The translations under genes and the position numbers were made by a program. This document shows, piece by piece, positions 51,324-62,462 of a stretch of 64,000 nucleotides of DNA. The notes beneath the pieces were generated by a model, which was given only the letters and a program-made list of their open reading frames with translations, made no database searches and was not told the DNA's origin. Origin of the DNA: Kutzneria chonburiensis. Its GTDB lineage: Bacteria > Actinomycetota > Actinomycetes > Mycobacteriales > Pseudonocardiaceae. How positions within the stretch are numbered: the stretch's first letter is position 1; every line of letters begins with the position of its first letter. The stretch lies in assembly GCF_028622115.1 (NCBI RefSeq), contig NZ_CP097263.1:5456001-5520000 (forward strand), given 5' to 3'.

Positions 51324-52517
51324 CTAGCGGCGATCACGCGGCGAAGAGTTCGCCCGTCCCGGGATGAACGCGGCCATCAGCATGATCGCCGGCTCGATGG
51401 TGTGCCGGTCGAGGAGGACAAGTCCGAGGGACTGCAAGCGGTTCACGTCGCGGGTGACCGTCTTGTCGCTGCGGCCGGCGTACTGCGCGGCCAGCTCCGG
51501 CGTGAGCATGCGGATCGTGTTGAGCGGCGTCGGACCGTCCTGGAGGGACAGCAGCAGAGTGCGCTGACGGGCGGTGGCCTCGGTGTTGGGCAGCGTCTGG
51601 AAGCGCTGGTACACGAAGTTGATCCAGGACACGCGAAGTTGTTGGCGCTGCACGAGTTCGATCTGCTCGCGGAGCAGGTCGACGAAGCCCTGCGCGGCGT
51701 AGCAGATGAAGCCGGTGACGTCGCCGCGCCGGGAGGCGTTGGACAGCCGGCGGTAGTACTCGGACCGCGTGCGGTTGTAGTGATCGGACAACAGGTTCGC
51801 GGACAGCCACGGCACAAGCCCGCAGTTGGTCAGGATCGCGCACTCCAGCAACCGCGCCGTTCGCCCGTTGCCGTCGCCGAAGGGATGGATCCAGGCCAGG
51901 TAGAGGTGGCTCAGCGTGGCCGCGAGAAAGGCGCCGAAGAAGCGGATGTTCGCCGGTTGGGTGTCGTTGCCCTCGGTGAGCTGCGCGATCCACGCCACGA
52001 GCCGGTCCATCAGGTACGACACATCCTGTGGCGGAGCGCCGCGGTAGTTCCCGACGACCAGGTTGGCGGTGGTGAATTCGCCCGGCACCACATGCTCGTC
52101 GGTCTCCAGCCCGGCCAGCACCTGCCGGTTCTGCTGCTTGATCCAGTCGACCGTGATGATCGTGCCGCCGTGTCGGCTGTCCTCGTCGATGGCCCGCAGT
52201 GCGGCGACGACGTTCTCGATCTCCTGCTGGAGGTAGCGCCGGGACGGCGGCAGCACGCGACCGTCGTAGATGATCTCGCTGACCTCCTGTTCGGACAGGG
52301 TGTTGCCCTCGATCGCGGTGGTCGCGAGCGCTCCCTTGGCCAGATAGACGGCACCGAGCTCCTGGGCGACAGCCGGGGTGAGGGGGCTGCCGGTCAGGTG
52401 CTGGCACTTCGAGAACGCCTCGCCAAGCCGAGCCCAGAGCTGGGCATTGGTGTCGAAGTCGAGGCGATAGGCGAAGGTCAGCCAGGGATGGCTGTCCACG
52501 TAGTCCCGCTCGTCCAC
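51324..52517 (-). CDS. Fic-family protein (predicted AMPylator), class II inhibitory motif
   Basis: 397 residues. The active-site motif HPFGDGNGRTAR is complete (catalytic His, Mg-binding acid, P-loop-like GNGR, Arg). Upstream, TAIEGNTLS carries the inhibitory (S/T)xxxE(G/N) motif in an alpha-inh helix, so it is self-inhibited (class II). A C-terminal winged helix (LTPELAAQYAGRSDKTVTRDVNRLQSLGLV) may bind DNA or the target. Members transfer AMP from ATP to proteins. Start GTG 52517. No separate antitoxin is seen. Confidence 0.9.
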   Translation of the reverse strand: MDERDYVDSHPWLTFAYRLDFDTNAQLWARLGEAFSKCQHLTGSPLTPAVAQELGAVYLAKGALATTAIEGNTLSEQEVSEIIYDGRVLPPSRRYLQQEIENVVAALRAIDEDSRHGGTIITVDWIKQQNRQVLAGLETDEHVVPGEFTTANLVVGNYRGAPPQDVSYLMDRLVAWIAQLTEGNDTQPANIRFFGAFLAATLSHLYLAWIHPFGDGNGRTARLLECAILTNCGLVPWLSANLLSDHYNRTRSEYYRRLSNASRRGDVTGFICYAAQGFVDLLREQIELVQRQQLRVSWINFVYQRFQTLPNTEATARQRTLLLSLQDGPTPLNTIRMLTPELAAQYAGRSDKTVTRDVNRLQSLGLVLLDRHTIEPAIMLMAAFIPGRANSSPRDRR

Positions 52518-52533
52518 ACCTCGATACTAGATT

Positions 52534-52923
52534 TCACCCCCTTGGTTTGTCCAAAGCAGTGTCCGAGGTGATGTCCAGCTGCTTGACCAGCGACTTGGGC
52601 GCGACCGCGCGGTAGGCGTCGGTGACGATCTCGGCCAGCTCGGACCAGTCCTGGGGCACGTCGAGGTAGACGCCGAGCCAGCCGCGGTGGCCGACGTAAG
52701 GCGGGCGGTAGAAGCGGGCGGGGTCGGCGGCGACGAGCTCGGCCTGGACGCCGGGGGCGGCGGCGCACCAGAAGCCGAGGCGGTCGTCGTGGTGGTGGTC
52801 GGCGTACATGACGAAGGTCTTCTTGTCACGTACGAACCACGTGGGTTCACCATGGCTGAGCCGCTCGGTGGTCTCGGGCAGGGCGAGACAGAGGCGTCGC
52901 AGCCGAGGAAGGGGATCGGCCAT
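52534..52923 (-). CDS. MmcQ/YjbR family protein
   Basis: 129 residues. Pattern CLALPETTERLSHGEPTWFV...KTFVMYADHH, GFWCAAAPGVQAELV and HRGWLGVYLD is typical of the MmcQ/YjbR (CyaY-like) fold, which may bind DNA; function is not established. ATG at 52923; the longer open frame includes no ribosome site. It lies just before the Fic gene on the same strand. Confidence 0.85.
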   Translation of the reverse strand: MADPLPRLRRLCLALPETTERLSHGEPTWFVRDKKTFVMYADHHHDDRLGFWCAAAPGVQAELVAADPARFYRPPYVGHRGWLGVYLDVPQDWSELAEIVTDAYRAVAPKSLVKQLDITSDTALDKPRG

Positions 52924-52971
52924 GGGGCACAGCGTAGGCGCGGATCGGCTGCGACGACCGTCCATTGTGGA

Positions 52972-53736
52972 CTAGGTGAGCCGGGCCATGGCGGAGTTGA
53001 AGGCGTCCGGACCGACGTTGGCCCCGCCGTTGAACGGGTCCTGGAGCTGGTAGATGGCGAACAGCAACAGGGTCATGGTCGCGGCCAGCACACCGACGAT
53101 GATCACGTGGGCGATCAGCTTGGGGCCGCCGAACATGTAGGTGAACACCATGGACAGCACGCTGCCGACGATGAGCGCGAACCAGGTGACCGCGTTGACC
53201 CCGCTGCCGTCGGCGGCGTCGAGCCGGTCCTGCCGCAGCTGGTAGACCTGCCAGAGCTGGTTGGACGCCTCGGTCTTGCGGTCCTTGAGCCAGTCGTCGC
53301 CGTTGTCGGACGCCTGGTCGATGGCCTGGTGGATCTGGTCGAGGTACTGCGGGCCCGGGCCGCTGACGGTCTCGCCGGCCTGCATCTGCGGCCACTCCTG
53401 GTCGCGCACGGTGGTGGCGTACTTGCGGGCCAGGTCGTGGATCTGGGCGCGGGTGGCCTCCGGGAACGAGTCGGCCGACCAGGTGACCGCGACCAGGCTG
53501 TTGGCCTCCTGCTGGGCGTTGTCCTGGGCCGAGTTCACCGTGTCGAACAGCGAGATCAGCACGAAGGCGACGAGGACGGCCTGGAGGCCGCCGACGATCA
53601 CGAAGACGTTGCCGGCCGACTCGTTGTTGACGGACCTCCCATCACCGGAGGTGAGACGGTGTATCAGCACGGTGAGCGCGCCGGCGACAATGGCGACGCC
53701 GAGCACCCACACCAGCCCTTGCAGGTAGATGTCCAT
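52972..53736 (-). CDS. DUF4239 membrane protein
   Basis: 254 residues with four hydrophobic segments: VWVLGVAIVAGALTVLI, VFVIVGGLQAVLVAFVLISLF, VTWFALIVGSVLSMVFTYMF and VIIVGVLAATMTLLLFAIY. Between the second and third is a long soluble region (about 65-180). This matches the bestrophin-like DUF4239 group, sometimes proposed as channels. No Ca-binding motif is evident. ATG at 53736. The next gene is divergent, 90 nt away. Confidence 0.85.
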   Translation of the reverse strand: MDIYLQGLVWVLGVAIVAGALTVLIHRLTSGDGRSVNNESAGNVFVIVGGLQAVLVAFVLISLFDTVNSAQDNAQQEANSLVAVTWSADSFPEATRAQIHDLARKYATTVRDQEWPQMQAGETVSGPGPQYLDQIHQAIDQASDNGDDWLKDRKTEASNQLWQVYQLRQDRLDAADGSGVNAVTWFALIVGSVLSMVFTYMFGGPKLIAHVIIVGVLAATMTLLLFAIYQLQDPFNGGANVGPDAFNSAMARLT

Positions 53737-53826
53737 TCACTCTCCTATGTGCTGACAGCCGATTCAAGCACCGTCTACGGTGGGGACCGTATCCGCCAAC
53801 TCGTTGAAACAGGAAATCGGTGGGGT

Positions 53827-54942
53827 GTGACCAGGATTCTGCGCATGACGGGCGTTCTATTACCCGTTCTAGCGATAGCGGCGCTGTTTTCGCCCCAATC
53901 GGACGCGGTAACGCCCACCGTGTGTGAGGCAATCCTGGTCCGTACGGGTGAGCACGGCATCGGCACCACCCTTTCGACTGTCAGCCTGCCGAGTGGCGCC
54001 GAACGGCAGCTCCGGTCCGCGTCCGTCGAGATGAACGCGCTGGGTTACGTCTCGTCACAAGACCTGGTGTACGGCATCGGTGACCACGGTCACGTTCTGC
54101 GCATAGACCGATCGGGTGGAATCAAGGACCTCGGCTATCCGCAGGGGGTCCCGCGCGGCGATCTCGCGCTGGCCACCGCCGGCGCGGCCATGGGCGGCAC
54201 CCTGGTGGTCCGGCTGGACGACCGGCTGTTCACCATCGACGTCACCCCGTCGAGCCGGACGTACCTGTCCGTCACGCGGGTGGTGCGGATGCGGCCGGAG
54301 GCCGACGGCGTTGACGACTTCGCCGTCGACCCGGTCGACGGGCTGTTCTACGGCGTGAACTCCACCCATGGCCGGCCCACCGTCGTCAGCATCGACCCGA
54401 GCACCGGCGCCGTTCACGTCGTCGCCACCCCCGCCGGCCTGCCCGCGCACGGCTCCAGCTACGGCGCCGCCGTCATCGACTCGTCCCGCACGCTGTACGT
54501 GCTCGACAACGACGACGGCCACCGCAGCCGCCTGTTCGCCATCCCACGCGGCGGTCCCGCCCGGGAGGTGTCGTCCGCACCGGCCGTCGGCACCTCCGAC
54601 GCCGCCGGCTGCCTCGGCATGCCCACGCCCCCTCCCCCGCCGCCACCTCCGCCCACCACAACCACCACGACCCCACCGCCGCCTCCCCCACCGCCCACGA
54701 CCACCACGACGCCACCGCCCACCACCACGACCACCCGGGCCGTGGTCATTCCGCCGCCCCCGCAACGCCCCGTAGTCGTGCCCTCCACGACCAAGCCGTG
54801 GAAGGCACCCCAGGTGACACCCGTGGCCTCCGCAGATCATGAGGAACGCACGAAACAGCGCCGTTGGGCCCTGACCGCCGTCATCCTTCTGGTCGGCGGC
54901 GGCGCCGCAACCCATGCGGCCGCACGGGCTAGGCACCGCTAG
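53827..54942 (+). CDS. Exported beta-propeller-like protein with Pro/Thr-rich stalk and membrane anchor
   Basis: 371 residues. Signal peptide or anchor in MTGVLLPVLAIAALFSPQSDA, then a domain of about 220 residues with propeller-like strand repeats (VYGIGDHGHVLRIDRSGGIKDLG; LFYGVNSTHGRPTVVSIDPSTG; LYVLDNDDGHRSRLFAI). A long run of PPPP/TTTT blocks (about 268-320) forms a stalk, and a C-terminal helix (WALTAVILLVGGGAATHA) has a basic tail. There is no LPxTG sortase motif. It looks like a surface-displayed binding or sensing protein. GTG start at 53827 with weak AGGAAATCGG. Confidence 0.7.
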   Translation: MTRILRMTGVLLPVLAIAALFSPQSDAVTPTVCEAILVRTGEHGIGTTLSTVSLPSGAERQLRSASVEMNALGYVSSQDLVYGIGDHGHVLRIDRSGGIKDLGYPQGVPRGDLALATAGAAMGGTLVVRLDDRLFTIDVTPSSRTYLSVTRVVRMRPEADGVDDFAVDPVDGLFYGVNSTHGRPTVVSIDPSTGAVHVVATPAGLPAHGSSYGAAVIDSSRTLYVLDNDDGHRSRLFAIPRGGPAREVSSAPAVGTSDAAGCLGMPTPPPPPPPPPTTTTTTPPPPPPPPTTTTTPPPTTTTTRAVVIPPPPQRPVVVPSTTKPWKAPQVTPVASADHEERTKQRRWALTAVILLVGGGAATHAAARARHR

Positions 54943-54972
54943 CAGCGCTTTTCCGACGAATAGTTGGTGAAC

Positions 54973-55015
54973 ACACGGAATGGGTGGGACCAACCCCGGT
55001 CCCACCCATTCGTGT
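54973..55015. terminator. Strong terminator after the propeller protein
   Basis: ACACGGAATGGGTGGGACC pairs with GGTCCCACCCATTCGTGT around a short AACCCC loop, 31 nt after the stop; about 18 pairs with one mismatch. Usable on both strands, so it can also end the gltBD unit. Confidence 0.8.
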
Positions 55016-55025
55016 AATTGCCACG

Positions 55026-55175
55026 TCAAACACTCAGGAAGGCCCGGGCTCTTTCGATCGCGCCTTCGCTTTCCGCCCACTCGTCGCCGTCAGGCAGCCA
55101 CAAAGAAGGCAATCGCGCGGCGCAGGCGCACAACGCAACCACCGATCCGGCTGCCGGGCAGAAAAGGACCCGCAC
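55026..55175 (-). CDS. Possible 49-residue ORF after gltD
   Basis: GTG at 55175, 15 nt after the gltD stop; ends LWLPDGDEWAESEGAIERARAFLSV when read in pieces. The acidic helix with regular spacing looks coding, and it keeps the gltD transcript direction. There is no good ribosome site and the N-terminal half is Cys-rich and less convincing. It may be a chance frame. Confidence 0.25.
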   Translation of the reverse strand: MRVLFCPAAGSVVALCACAARLPSLWLPDGDEWAESEGAIERARAFLSV

Positions 55176-55189
55176 GGCAGCCGGAGCGA

Positions 55190-56695
55190 CTAGACGACGG
55201 CCAGCGGCAACAAGTTGGGCTGGACCGGGGAAGGGAGCTCGGAGGAGCCGGTGAGGTGGCGGTCGACGGCGTGGGCGACGGAGCGGCCCTCGGCGATGGC
55301 CCAGACGACGAGGGAAGCGCCGCGGTGGGCGTCGCCGCAGGCGAAGACGCCGGGGGTGGAGGTCTGCCACGCGGAGTCGACGGAGAGGGTGTTGCGGGGG
55401 GACAACCCAATGCCCAAGCCGTCCAACAAAGGCATCTGCTCGACGCCCTCGAAGCCGATGGCGAGCAGGACGAGGTCGGCGGGGATGACCTCGATCTCGT
55501 CGGAGACGGGCTCGACGACACGGCGACCATCCGCATCGCGCCCCACGCGGACCTGGCGGAGTTCGATGGAGCGGACGTGGCCGTCGGCGTCGCCGACGAA
55601 ACGCTGCACGGCAACGGAATGCATGCGGGAGCCGCCCTCGTCGTGGGCGGGGTAGTTGCGGATGATCAACGGCCAGGTGGGCCAAGGGGAGACGGAGAAG
55701 TCCTGAGTGGACGGAGGCTCGGGGTACTGGTCGAGCTGCACGACGGAAGCGGCGCCCTGGCGGTGGGCGGTGCCGAGGCAGTCAGCAGCGGTGTCGCCGC
55801 CGCCGATGATGACGACATGCCGGCCGGCGGCGTCGACGGAAGTGGGACCGTCGCCCTCGCACGCACGGTTGGCGGGGACAAGGTGCTCCATGGCCAAATG
55901 CACGCCGGCCAAACCACGCCCGGGGATCTCCGGTGCGTCACGGCCGCGAAGGGCGCCGACGGCGAGAACGACGGCGTCGTAAGAAGACTGGAGCTGCGAC
56001 ACGGTGAGGTCGACGCCGACCTCGCACGAGGTGACGAAGCGGGTGCCCTCGGCGCGAAGCTGGGCGAGCCGACGGTCGAGGACCTTCTTCTCCATCTTGA
56101 ACTCGGGGATGCCATAGCGCAGCAAACCGCCGAGACGGTCGTCCCGCTCGTACACGGTGACGTCATGGCCGGCGCGGGTGAGCTGCTGGGCCGCAGCGAG
56201 GCCGGCGGGACCGGAGCCGACGACGGCGACGCGCTTGCCGGACGCCACGGCGGCCTGGCGGGGCGGGACAAGGCCGCTTTCCCAAGAGACGTCGGCGATG
56301 GTCTGCTCGACGCGCTTGATGGCAACGGCACCACCGGCGGCGGGGGTGGCGTTGAGAACACACGCCGCCTCGCACGGGGCGGGGCAGAGACGTCCGGTGA
56401 ACTCGGGGAAGTTGTTGGTGGCGTGCAAGCGATCCCCGGCCTGGGACCAGTCACCCCGACGCACCAGGTCGTTCCACTCGGGGATCAGGTTGCCGAGGGG
56501 GCAACCGGCGGTTCCGCTGTGGCAGAAGGGAATGCCGCAGTCCATGCAACGACCGGCCTGGGTGCGCACCTGCTGCTCCCGCTCGGCCGAAGCCAACGGG
56601 GCGTAGACCTCGGCCCAGTCGTGCACACGCTCGGCGGCGGGCCGCTTGGGGGCCTCGGCCCGGGCGAACTTGAGAAAACCGTTCGGGTCAGCCAC
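55190..56695 (-). CDS. gltD: Glutamate synthase small subunit
   Basis: 501 residues. N-terminal cysteine cluster ([30 protein letters not shown]) for Fe-S clusters, FAD-binding [15 protein letters not shown] and a second NAD(P)-binding Rossmann ([13 protein letters not shown]). It passes electrons from NADPH to the large subunit to make two glutamates from glutamine and 2-oxoglutarate. The GTG at 56695 overlaps the gltB stop by 8 nt, so the two are translationally coupled. Confidence 0.97.
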   Translation of the reverse strand: MADPNGFLKFARAEAPKRPAAERVHDWAEVYAPLASAEREQQVRTQAGRCMDCGIPFCHSGTAGCPLGNLIPEWNDLVRRGDWSQAGDRLHATNNFPEFTGRLCPAPCEAACVLNATPAAGGAVAIKRVEQTIADVSWESGLVPPRQAAVASGKRVAVVGSGPAGLAAAQQLTRAGHDVTVYERDDRLGGLLRYGIPEFKMEKKVLDRRLAQLRAEGTRFVTSCEVGVDLTVSQLQSSYDAVVLAVGALRGRDAPEIPGRGLAGVHLAMEHLVPANRACEGDGPTSVDAAGRHVVIIGGGDTAADCLGTAHRQGAASVVQLDQYPEPPSTQDFSVSPWPTWPLIIRNYPAHDEGGSRMHSVAVQRFVGDADGHVRSIELRQVRVGRDADGRRVVEPVSDEIEVIPADLVLLAIGFEGVEQMPLLDGLGIGLSPRNTLSVDSAWQTSTPGVFACGDAHRGASLVVWAIAEGRSVAHAVDRHLTGSSELPSPVQPNLLPLAVV

Positions 56696-59600
56696 GGGAC
56701 GCCTCCATGATCGCCTCGTCGACGTCGCGGCCCTGGGCCCGGGCCAGTCGCATCGCCTCCAACACACGCTGATAGTCCCGCGGCATCACCTTGGTGAAGC
56801 CGGCGGAACGCCGCGGCCAGTCGCCCAACAGCGACGCGGCCACCGCGGAACCGGTGAGCTTGTGGTGCCGCTCAACGGTTTCGCGCAACCACCGCAGGTC
56901 GTCGGCATTGGGCCGCTGAAGGTCGACCATGTCGGTGTTGACGAGCATCGGGTCGAGCTCGAGCACGTAGGCGATGCCGCCGGACATGCCGGCCGCGAGG
57001 TTGCGGCCGGTAGGCCCGAGCACGACGGCGCGACCACCGGTCATGTACTCGAAAGCGTGATCACCGACGCCCTCTGACACGGCGACCATGCCGGAGTTGC
57101 GCACGCAGAAGCGCTCGCCGACCCGACCGCGCAGGAAGATCTCGCCGCCGGTCGCGCCGTAGCCGATCACGTTGCCGGCGATCACCTGCCGCTCGGCGGC
57201 GAACGGCGCGTCCTCATGCGGACGCACGATGATCCGCCCGCCGGACAAGCCCTTGCCGACGTAGTCGTTGGCGTCGCCGATGAGCTCGACGGTGACACCG
57301 CGAGGAATGAACGCCCCGAGCGACTGTCCGGCGGAGCCGGACAGGGTCACGTGAATGGTGTCCTCGGGCAGGCCGTCGCCACCGTAGCGACGAGTGACCT
57401 CGGACCCGAGCAGGGTGCCCACGGTCCGGTTCACGTTGCGCACGGGCAGTTCCAGCCGCACGGGATGGGCGTCCTCAAGGGCGGCCTCGGCCAACTGGAT
57501 CAAAGTGCGGTCCAGGGCGTGCTCAAGGCCATGGTCCTGACCACGCAGCCGCCGCCGGGCGGAGCCGTAGCGGGTCGCGGCGGGCACCTCGAAGACCGGG
57601 GAAAGGTCCAGCCCCTTGGCCTTCCAGTGCTCGACGGCCTCATCGGTGTCCAGCAGCTCGGCGTGCCCGATGGCCTCGTCCAGGGTGTGGAAGCCAAGCT
57701 CGGCCAGGATTTCCCGGACTTCCTCGGCCACGAACTGGAAGTACTGCTCGACGAACTCCGGCTTGCCGGTGTAACGCTCGCGCAGCACGGGGTTCTGGGT
57801 GGCCACGCCGACCGGACAGGTGTCCAGGTGGCAGACGCGCATCATCACGCAGCCGGCGACCACCAGCGGCGCGGTGGCGAAGCCATATTCCTCCGCACCG
57901 AGCAGAGCGGCGACGATGACGTCACGGCCGGTCTTCATGGCCCCATCGACCTGCACGGTGATCCGGTCGCGCAAACCGTTGAGCATCAAGGTCTGCTGGG
58001 TCTCGGCCAGGCCGATCTCCCACGGCGTTCCAGCGTGCTTCAACGAGTTCAGCGGCGAAGCGCCGGTGCCGCCGTCGTGCCCGGAGATCAGCACGACGTC
58101 GGCATGGGCCTTGGCCACGCCGGTGGCGACCGTGCCGACACCGAGCTCGGACACCAGCTTCACGTGGATGCGGGCCTGCTCGTTGGCGTTCTTCAGGTCG
58201 TGGATCAGCTGCGCCAGATCCTCGATGGAGTAGATGTCGTGGTGCGGCGGCGGGGAAATGAGACCCACACCGGGCGTGGAATGCCGGGTGCGCGCGATCC
58301 ACGGGTACACCTTGTGCGCGGGCAGCTGGCCGCCCTCGCCGGGCTTCGCGCCCTGCGCCATCTTGATCTGGATGTCGTCGGCGTGCACGAGGTACTCGCT
58401 CGTCACGCCGAACCGTCCACTTGCGACCTGCTTGATGGCGGAACGCCGTGCCGGGTCGTAGAGCCGGTCGGCGTCCTCGCCGCCCTCGCCGGTGTTGGAC
58501 CGGCCGCCGATGCGGTTCATGGCGATGGCCAGCGTCTCGTGTGCCTCGGCCGAGATCGAGCCGTACGACATGGCGCCGGTGTTGAAGCGCTTGAGGATCG
58601 ACTCGACGGGCTCGACCTCCTCCAACGGAACCGGGGTTCGGTCGGAGGCGAACTTGAACAGGCCGCGCAGCCCGCCGCCCTCGCGGACGAGCCGCTCGAC
58701 CTCGGCGGTGTACTGCTTGTAGACCTCGTTGCGGCGGGTCTTCGTGGCGTGCTGCAACAGGAACACGGTTTCCGGCGTGAACAGGTGCAGCTCGCCCTCA
58801 CGGCGGTACGCGTACTCGCCGCCGACCTCCAGCCGCCGGTGCGACCGGTCGGCCGGGTTGTCGGGGTAGGCGCGGTGGTGCCGGACGGCGACCTCGGCGG
58901 CCAGCTCGTCCAGCGACACGCCGCCGAGCTTGGAGTGGGTGCCGGTGAAGTACTCGTCCAGCAACGGTTCCGCGATGCCGACGGCCTCGAAGACCTGGGC
59001 CGCGGTGTAGGCGCCGACCGTCGAGATGCCCATCTTGGACATGATCTTCAAGACGCCCTTGACCAGCGCCGTGACATAGCGGCGGATGGCCACCCGCGGC
59101 TCGATGTGGGCGATGGCGTGCTGGCTGATCAGGTCTTCGATGGTCTCGAAGGCCAGGTACGGGTTGACCGCGGCGGCACCGTAACCCAGTAGCAGCGCCA
59201 CATGGTGCACCTCACGGCAGTCGCCGGTCTCGACCACGAGCGCCACCCGCAGCCGCTCCTTGGTGCGAACGAGGTGGTGGTGCACGGCGGAAACCAGCAG
59301 CAGCGAGGGAATCGGGGCCATGCGGTGGTCGGAATCGCGGTCCGACAAGACAAGCGTGCGCGCGCCGGCGGCGATCGCCTCGGACGCCTGGCGGCGCACC
59401 CGCTCGATCGCGGCGGCCAACGCCGCGCCACCACCGTCCACTTCGTACAGTCCGGAAAGGACGGTGCAGGCAAAGCCGGGCAGGTTGCCGTCGTCGTTGA
59501 CGTGGATGAGCTTGGCCAGCTCGTCGTTGTCGATGACCGGGTACGGCAGCCCGATGTGCCGGCAGGAGGCCGGTCCCGGGTCGAGCAGGTTCTGCTCCGG

Positions 59601-61244
59601 GCCCATCACGCGGGACACCGAGGTGACGATCTCCTCGCGGATGGCGTCCAGCGGCGGGTTGGTCACCTGCGCGAAGTTCTGCACGAAGTAGTCGTAGAGC
59701 AGCCGGGATCGCTTGGACAGCGCGGCGATCGGGGTGTCGGAGCCCATCGAGCCGATCGGCTCGGCGCCGGTCTCGGCCATCGGGCCGAGCAGGATGCGCA
59801 GCTCTTCCTCGGTGTAGCCGAAGGTGAGCTGCCGGCGCACCACGGACTCGTGGCTCTGCATCACGTGCTCACGGTCGGGCAGGTCGGCCAGCTCGAGCAG
59901 GCCGGCGTGCAGCCACTCGTCGTACGGCTGCTTGGCGGCCAGGCTGTCCTTGACCTCGTCGTCGTCGACGATGCGACCGGCAAGGGTGTCCACCAGGAAC
60001 ATACGGCCGGGCTGCAACCGCCCCTTGGCCACCACGCGGTGCGGCGGCAGGTCGAGCACACCGGCCTCGCTGGCCAGCACCACGCGGTCGTCGTCGGTGC
60101 GCCACCAGCGGGCCGGGCGCAGGCCGTTGCGGTCCAACACCGCGCCGACCAGCGTGCCGTCGGTGAAGGTGACGCAGGCCGGGCCGTCCCACGGCTCCAT
60201 CAGGCTGGCGTGGAACTGGTAGAAGGCGCGGCGCTTGGGGTCCATGGTGGCGTGGTTCTCCCACGCCTCGGGGATCATCATCAGCACTGCGTGCGGCAGC
60301 GAGCGCCCGCCGAGGTGCAGCAGCTCCAGCACCTCGTCCAGGGAGGCCGAGTCCGAGCCGTCGCCGTCGACGATCGGGTACAGCCGGGCCAGGTCGCCGG
60401 GGATGAGGTCGCTGGCCAGCAGCGACTCACGGGCGCGCATCCGGTTCCGGTTGCCGCGAATGGTGTTGATCTCGCCGTTGTGGGCCACGTAGCGGAACGG
60501 GTGGGCCAGCGGCCACGACGGGAACGTGTTGGTGGAGAACCGACTGTGCACCAACGCGATGGCGCTGGTCAGCCGGGAGTCGACCAGGTCGGGGAAGAAC
60601 GCCGGCAGCTGGCCGGTGGTGAGCATGCCCTTGTACACCAGCGTGCGCGCGGACAGCGACGGGAAGTAGGCGCCGACGCCGGCGACCACGCTGTCCCGCT
60701 CGGACCGCTTGCGCAGGCAGAAAGTCAGTCGGTCCAGGTCCACATCGGACGGACGAACGCCGTCCGCGTCGGCGATGCCGGCGACCACGAGCATGGCGAA
60801 GTGCGGCATGACTGAGCGCGCGGTCGGGCCGACGCCGGCGGCCTCCGGGTCGACCGGCACGTCACGCCAGCCCAGCACCTCCAGGCTTTCCTCGCCGGCG
60901 ATCCGCTCGATCAGCTCGACGGCCCGAGCCCGCTCCTCGGCCTCGGCCGGCAGGAAAGCGATGCCGGCGGCGTACTCGCCGGCCTTGGGCAGCGCGAACT
61001 CGCACACGTCCCGCAGCAGCGCGTCCGGCACCTGCAACAGAATGCCCGCACCGTCACCACTGGTCGGCTCGGCGCCCGCGGCCCCACGGTGCTCGAGATT
61101 GGCCAGCGCGGTCAGGGCATCCACCACGATGCCGTGCGACCGCCGCCCTTTGATGTCGGCCACCATGGCCACACCGCAGGCATCCCGTTCCGCGCTCGGG
61201 TCGTACAGGCCCTGTCGGCCGGGAAGGGCGGAGAAGATCGTCAC
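56688..61244 (-). CDS. gltB: Glutamate synthase large subunit
   Basis: 1518 residues. Class II amidotransferase domain with catalytic Cys23 ([14 protein letters not shown], after a 22-residue propeptide), the central synthase region, the FMN domain with [30 protein letters not shown] and the 3Fe-4S motif ([15 protein letters not shown]), and a C-terminal beta-helix domain ([30 protein letters not shown]). Ammonia is channelled from glutamine to 2-oxoglutarate. ATG at 61244 with GGGAGG upstream. The 298-nt gap to the next gene carries its promoter. Confidence 0.98.
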   Translation of the reverse strand: MTIFSALPGRQGLYDPSAERDACGVAMVADIKGRRSHGIVVDALTALANLEHRGAAGAEPTSGDGAGILLQVPDALLRDVCEFALPKAGEYAAGIAFLPAEAEERARAVELIERIAGEESLEVLGWRDVPVDPEAAGVGPTARSVMPHFAMLVVAGIADADGVRPSDVDLDRLTFCLRKRSERDSVVAGVGAYFPSLSARTLVYKGMLTTGQLPAFFPDLVDSRLTSAIALVHSRFSTNTFPSWPLAHPFRYVAHNGEINTIRGNRNRMRARESLLASDLIPGDLARLYPIVDGDGSDSASLDEVLELLHLGGRSLPHAVLMMIPEAWENHATMDPKRRAFYQFHASLMEPWDGPACVTFTDGTLVGAVLDRNGLRPARWWRTDDDRVVLASEAGVLDLPPHRVVAKGRLQPGRMFLVDTLAGRIVDDDEVKDSLAAKQPYDEWLHAGLLELADLPDREHVMQSHESVVRRQLTFGYTEEELRILLGPMAETGAEPIGSMGSDTPIAALSKRSRLLYDYFVQNFAQVTNPPLDAIREEIVTSVSRVMGPEQNLLDPGPASCRHIGLPYPVIDNDELAKLIHVNDDGNLPGFACTVLSGLYEVDGGGAALAAAIERVRRQASEAIAAGARTLVLSDRDSDHRMAPIPSLLLVSAVHHHLVRTKERLRVALVVETGDCREVHHVALLLGYGAAAVNPYLAFETIEDLISQHAIAHIEPRVAIRRYVTALVKGVLKIMSKMGISTVGAYTAAQVFEAVGIAEPLLDEYFTGTHSKLGGVSLDELAAEVAVRHHRAYPDNPADRSHRRLEVGGEYAYRREGELHLFTPETVFLLQHATKTRRNEVYKQYTAEVERLVREGGGLRGLFKFASDRTPVPLEEVEPVESILKRFNTGAMSYGSISAEAHETLAIAMNRIGGRSNTGEGGEDADRLYDPARRSAIKQVASGRFGVTSEYLVHADDIQIKMAQGAKPGEGGQLPAHKVYPWIARTRHSTPGVGLISPPPHHDIYSIEDLAQLIHDLKNANEQARIHVKLVSELGVGTVATGVAKAHADVVLISGHDGGTGASPLNSLKHAGTPWEIGLAETQQTLMLNGLRDRITVQVDGAMKTGRDVIVAALLGAEEYGFATAPLVVAGCVMMRVCHLDTCPVGVATQNPVLRERYTGKPEFVEQYFQFVAEEVREILAELGFHTLDEAIGHAELLDTDEAVEHWKAKGLDLSPVFEVPAATRYGSARRRLRGQDHGLEHALDRTLIQLAEAALEDAHPVRLELPVRNVNRTVGTLLGSEVTRRYGGDGLPEDTIHVTLSGSAGQSLGAFIPRGVTVELIGDANDYVGKGLSGGRIIVRPHEDAPFAAERQVIAGNVIGYGATGGEIFLRGRVGERFCVRNSGMVAVSEGVGDHAFEYMTGGRAVVLGPTGRNLAAGMSGGIAYVLELDPMLVNTDMVDLQRPNADDLRWLRETVERHHKLTGSAVAASLLGDWPRRSAGFTKVMPRDYQRVLEAMRLARAQGRDVDEAIMEASRG

Positions 61245-61542
61245 GGGTCGAGACCTCCCTCGTCGTCCTTTTGCTTGCGCATCTCGGGACGACGGTGGCC
61301 CGTGGTTGACAAAACCTTAACAGTCACGAAACGCCGAGGCACCATCAAACGGGTGATCTCGAACCGCGATCCGTAACGATCTGGGCTGACCGGACGACAT
61401 TGCCGCGGACTTCAACCAGAAACTTCGGTCGGCGAAGCATAGCCGACACACAGGCGTGCTGCGCGCGATCAAGCCGTCACGATTCAGTTCGCACCACCCG
61501 TGATTACGGTCACACGCCGCAGTCACTTGATAGCGTCCGGTC

Positions 61543-62457
61543 GTGAACCGCACAATGTCCGCCCTGTTCGTCGTGGCCGCGCTGGCCCTGACCGGCTGCG
61601 CGACCCACAGCGAGCCCGCTACCGGCACCAACACCCCGGCCGCCGGTTTCCCCGTCACCGTGACGCCGACCGGCGGCAAGGCGGTGACCATCGCCACCCG
61701 GCCGACGCACATCGTGTCGCTGAGCCCGGCCAGCACCGAGGACCTGTTCGCCATCGGGGCCGGTCAGCAGGTCACCGCGGTGGACAAGCTGTCGGACTTC
61801 CCGGCGACCGCCCCCAAGAGCGATCTCGACGCGTACAAGCCGAACGTCGAGGCCATCGCAGCCCGCAAACCCGATCTGGTGATCGTCTACAGCGACACCA
61901 ACAACCTCGTTGCCGGGCTTGAGCAGCTCAAGCTGCCGGTGCTGCTGCTCAAAGCCGCCACTTCGCTGGACGACGCCTACGGGCAGCTAGCGCTGCTAGG
62001 AAAGGCCACCGGGCACAGCGCCGAGGCGGACAAGCTGGTCGGCGACATGAAGTCGCAGATCGCCGACGTGGTGGCCAAGACCGCGAAAAAACCGCTGAGC
62101 TATTTCCACGAGTTGTCCGCGGACGGCTACACCGTGACGTCGAAGACCTTCGTCGGCCAGGTGTACGGCTTGTTCGGCCTGCGCAACGTGGCCGACGCCG
62201 CCGGCGGCGCGGGTGACTACCCGCAGCTGTCGGCCGAGCAGGTGGTGGCCGCCGACCCGAACCTGATCTTCCTGGCCGACACCACCTGCTGCCAGCAGAG
62301 CGCCGCGACCGTGGCCGCCCGTCCGGGCTGGGGCACGCTCAAGGCCGTACGTAACGGCAATGTCGTTACTTTGGACGACAGCGTGGCCTCCCGCTGGGGC
62401 CCGCGCGTGGTCGACCTGGTCAAGGCGGTCGCGGCCGCCGTGCAGAAGGCTTCCTGA
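61543..62457 (+). CDS. ABC transporter substrate-binding lipoprotein (siderophore/cobalamin type)
   Basis: 304 residues with a lipoprotein signal (ALFVVAALALTGCATH; lipobox LTGC). The BtuF/FepB-type fold shows IATRPTHIVSLSPASTEDLFAIGAG and VEAIAARKPDLVIVYSD. A pair of Cys (TTCCQQS) near the C-terminus is unusual for the family. It is the first gene of an importer operon: 5 nt before the permease. The GTG start is 4 nt after TTGATAGCGTCC-type sequence, so leaderless transcription is possible. Fe-siderophore, heme or cobalamin cannot be chosen by sequence. Confidence 0.93.
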   Translation: MNRTMSALFVVAALALTGCATHSEPATGTNTPAAGFPVTVTPTGGKAVTIATRPTHIVSLSPASTEDLFAIGAGQQVTAVDKLSDFPATAPKSDLDAYKPNVEAIAARKPDLVIVYSDTNNLVAGLEQLKLPVLLLKAATSLDDAYGQLALLGKATGHSAEADKLVGDMKSQIADVVAKTAKKPLSYFHELSADGYTVTSKTFVGQVYGLFGLRNVADAAGGAGDYPQLSAEQVVAADPNLIFLADTTCCQQSAATVAARPGWGTLKAVRNGNVVTLDDSVASRWGPRVVDLVKAVAAAVQKAS

Positions 62458-62462
62458 CGATC

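Noticed and set aside
54459-54794. Gly/Val-rich minus-strand ORF
   Set aside because: It is the antisense of the Pro/Thr stalk of the propeller protein.
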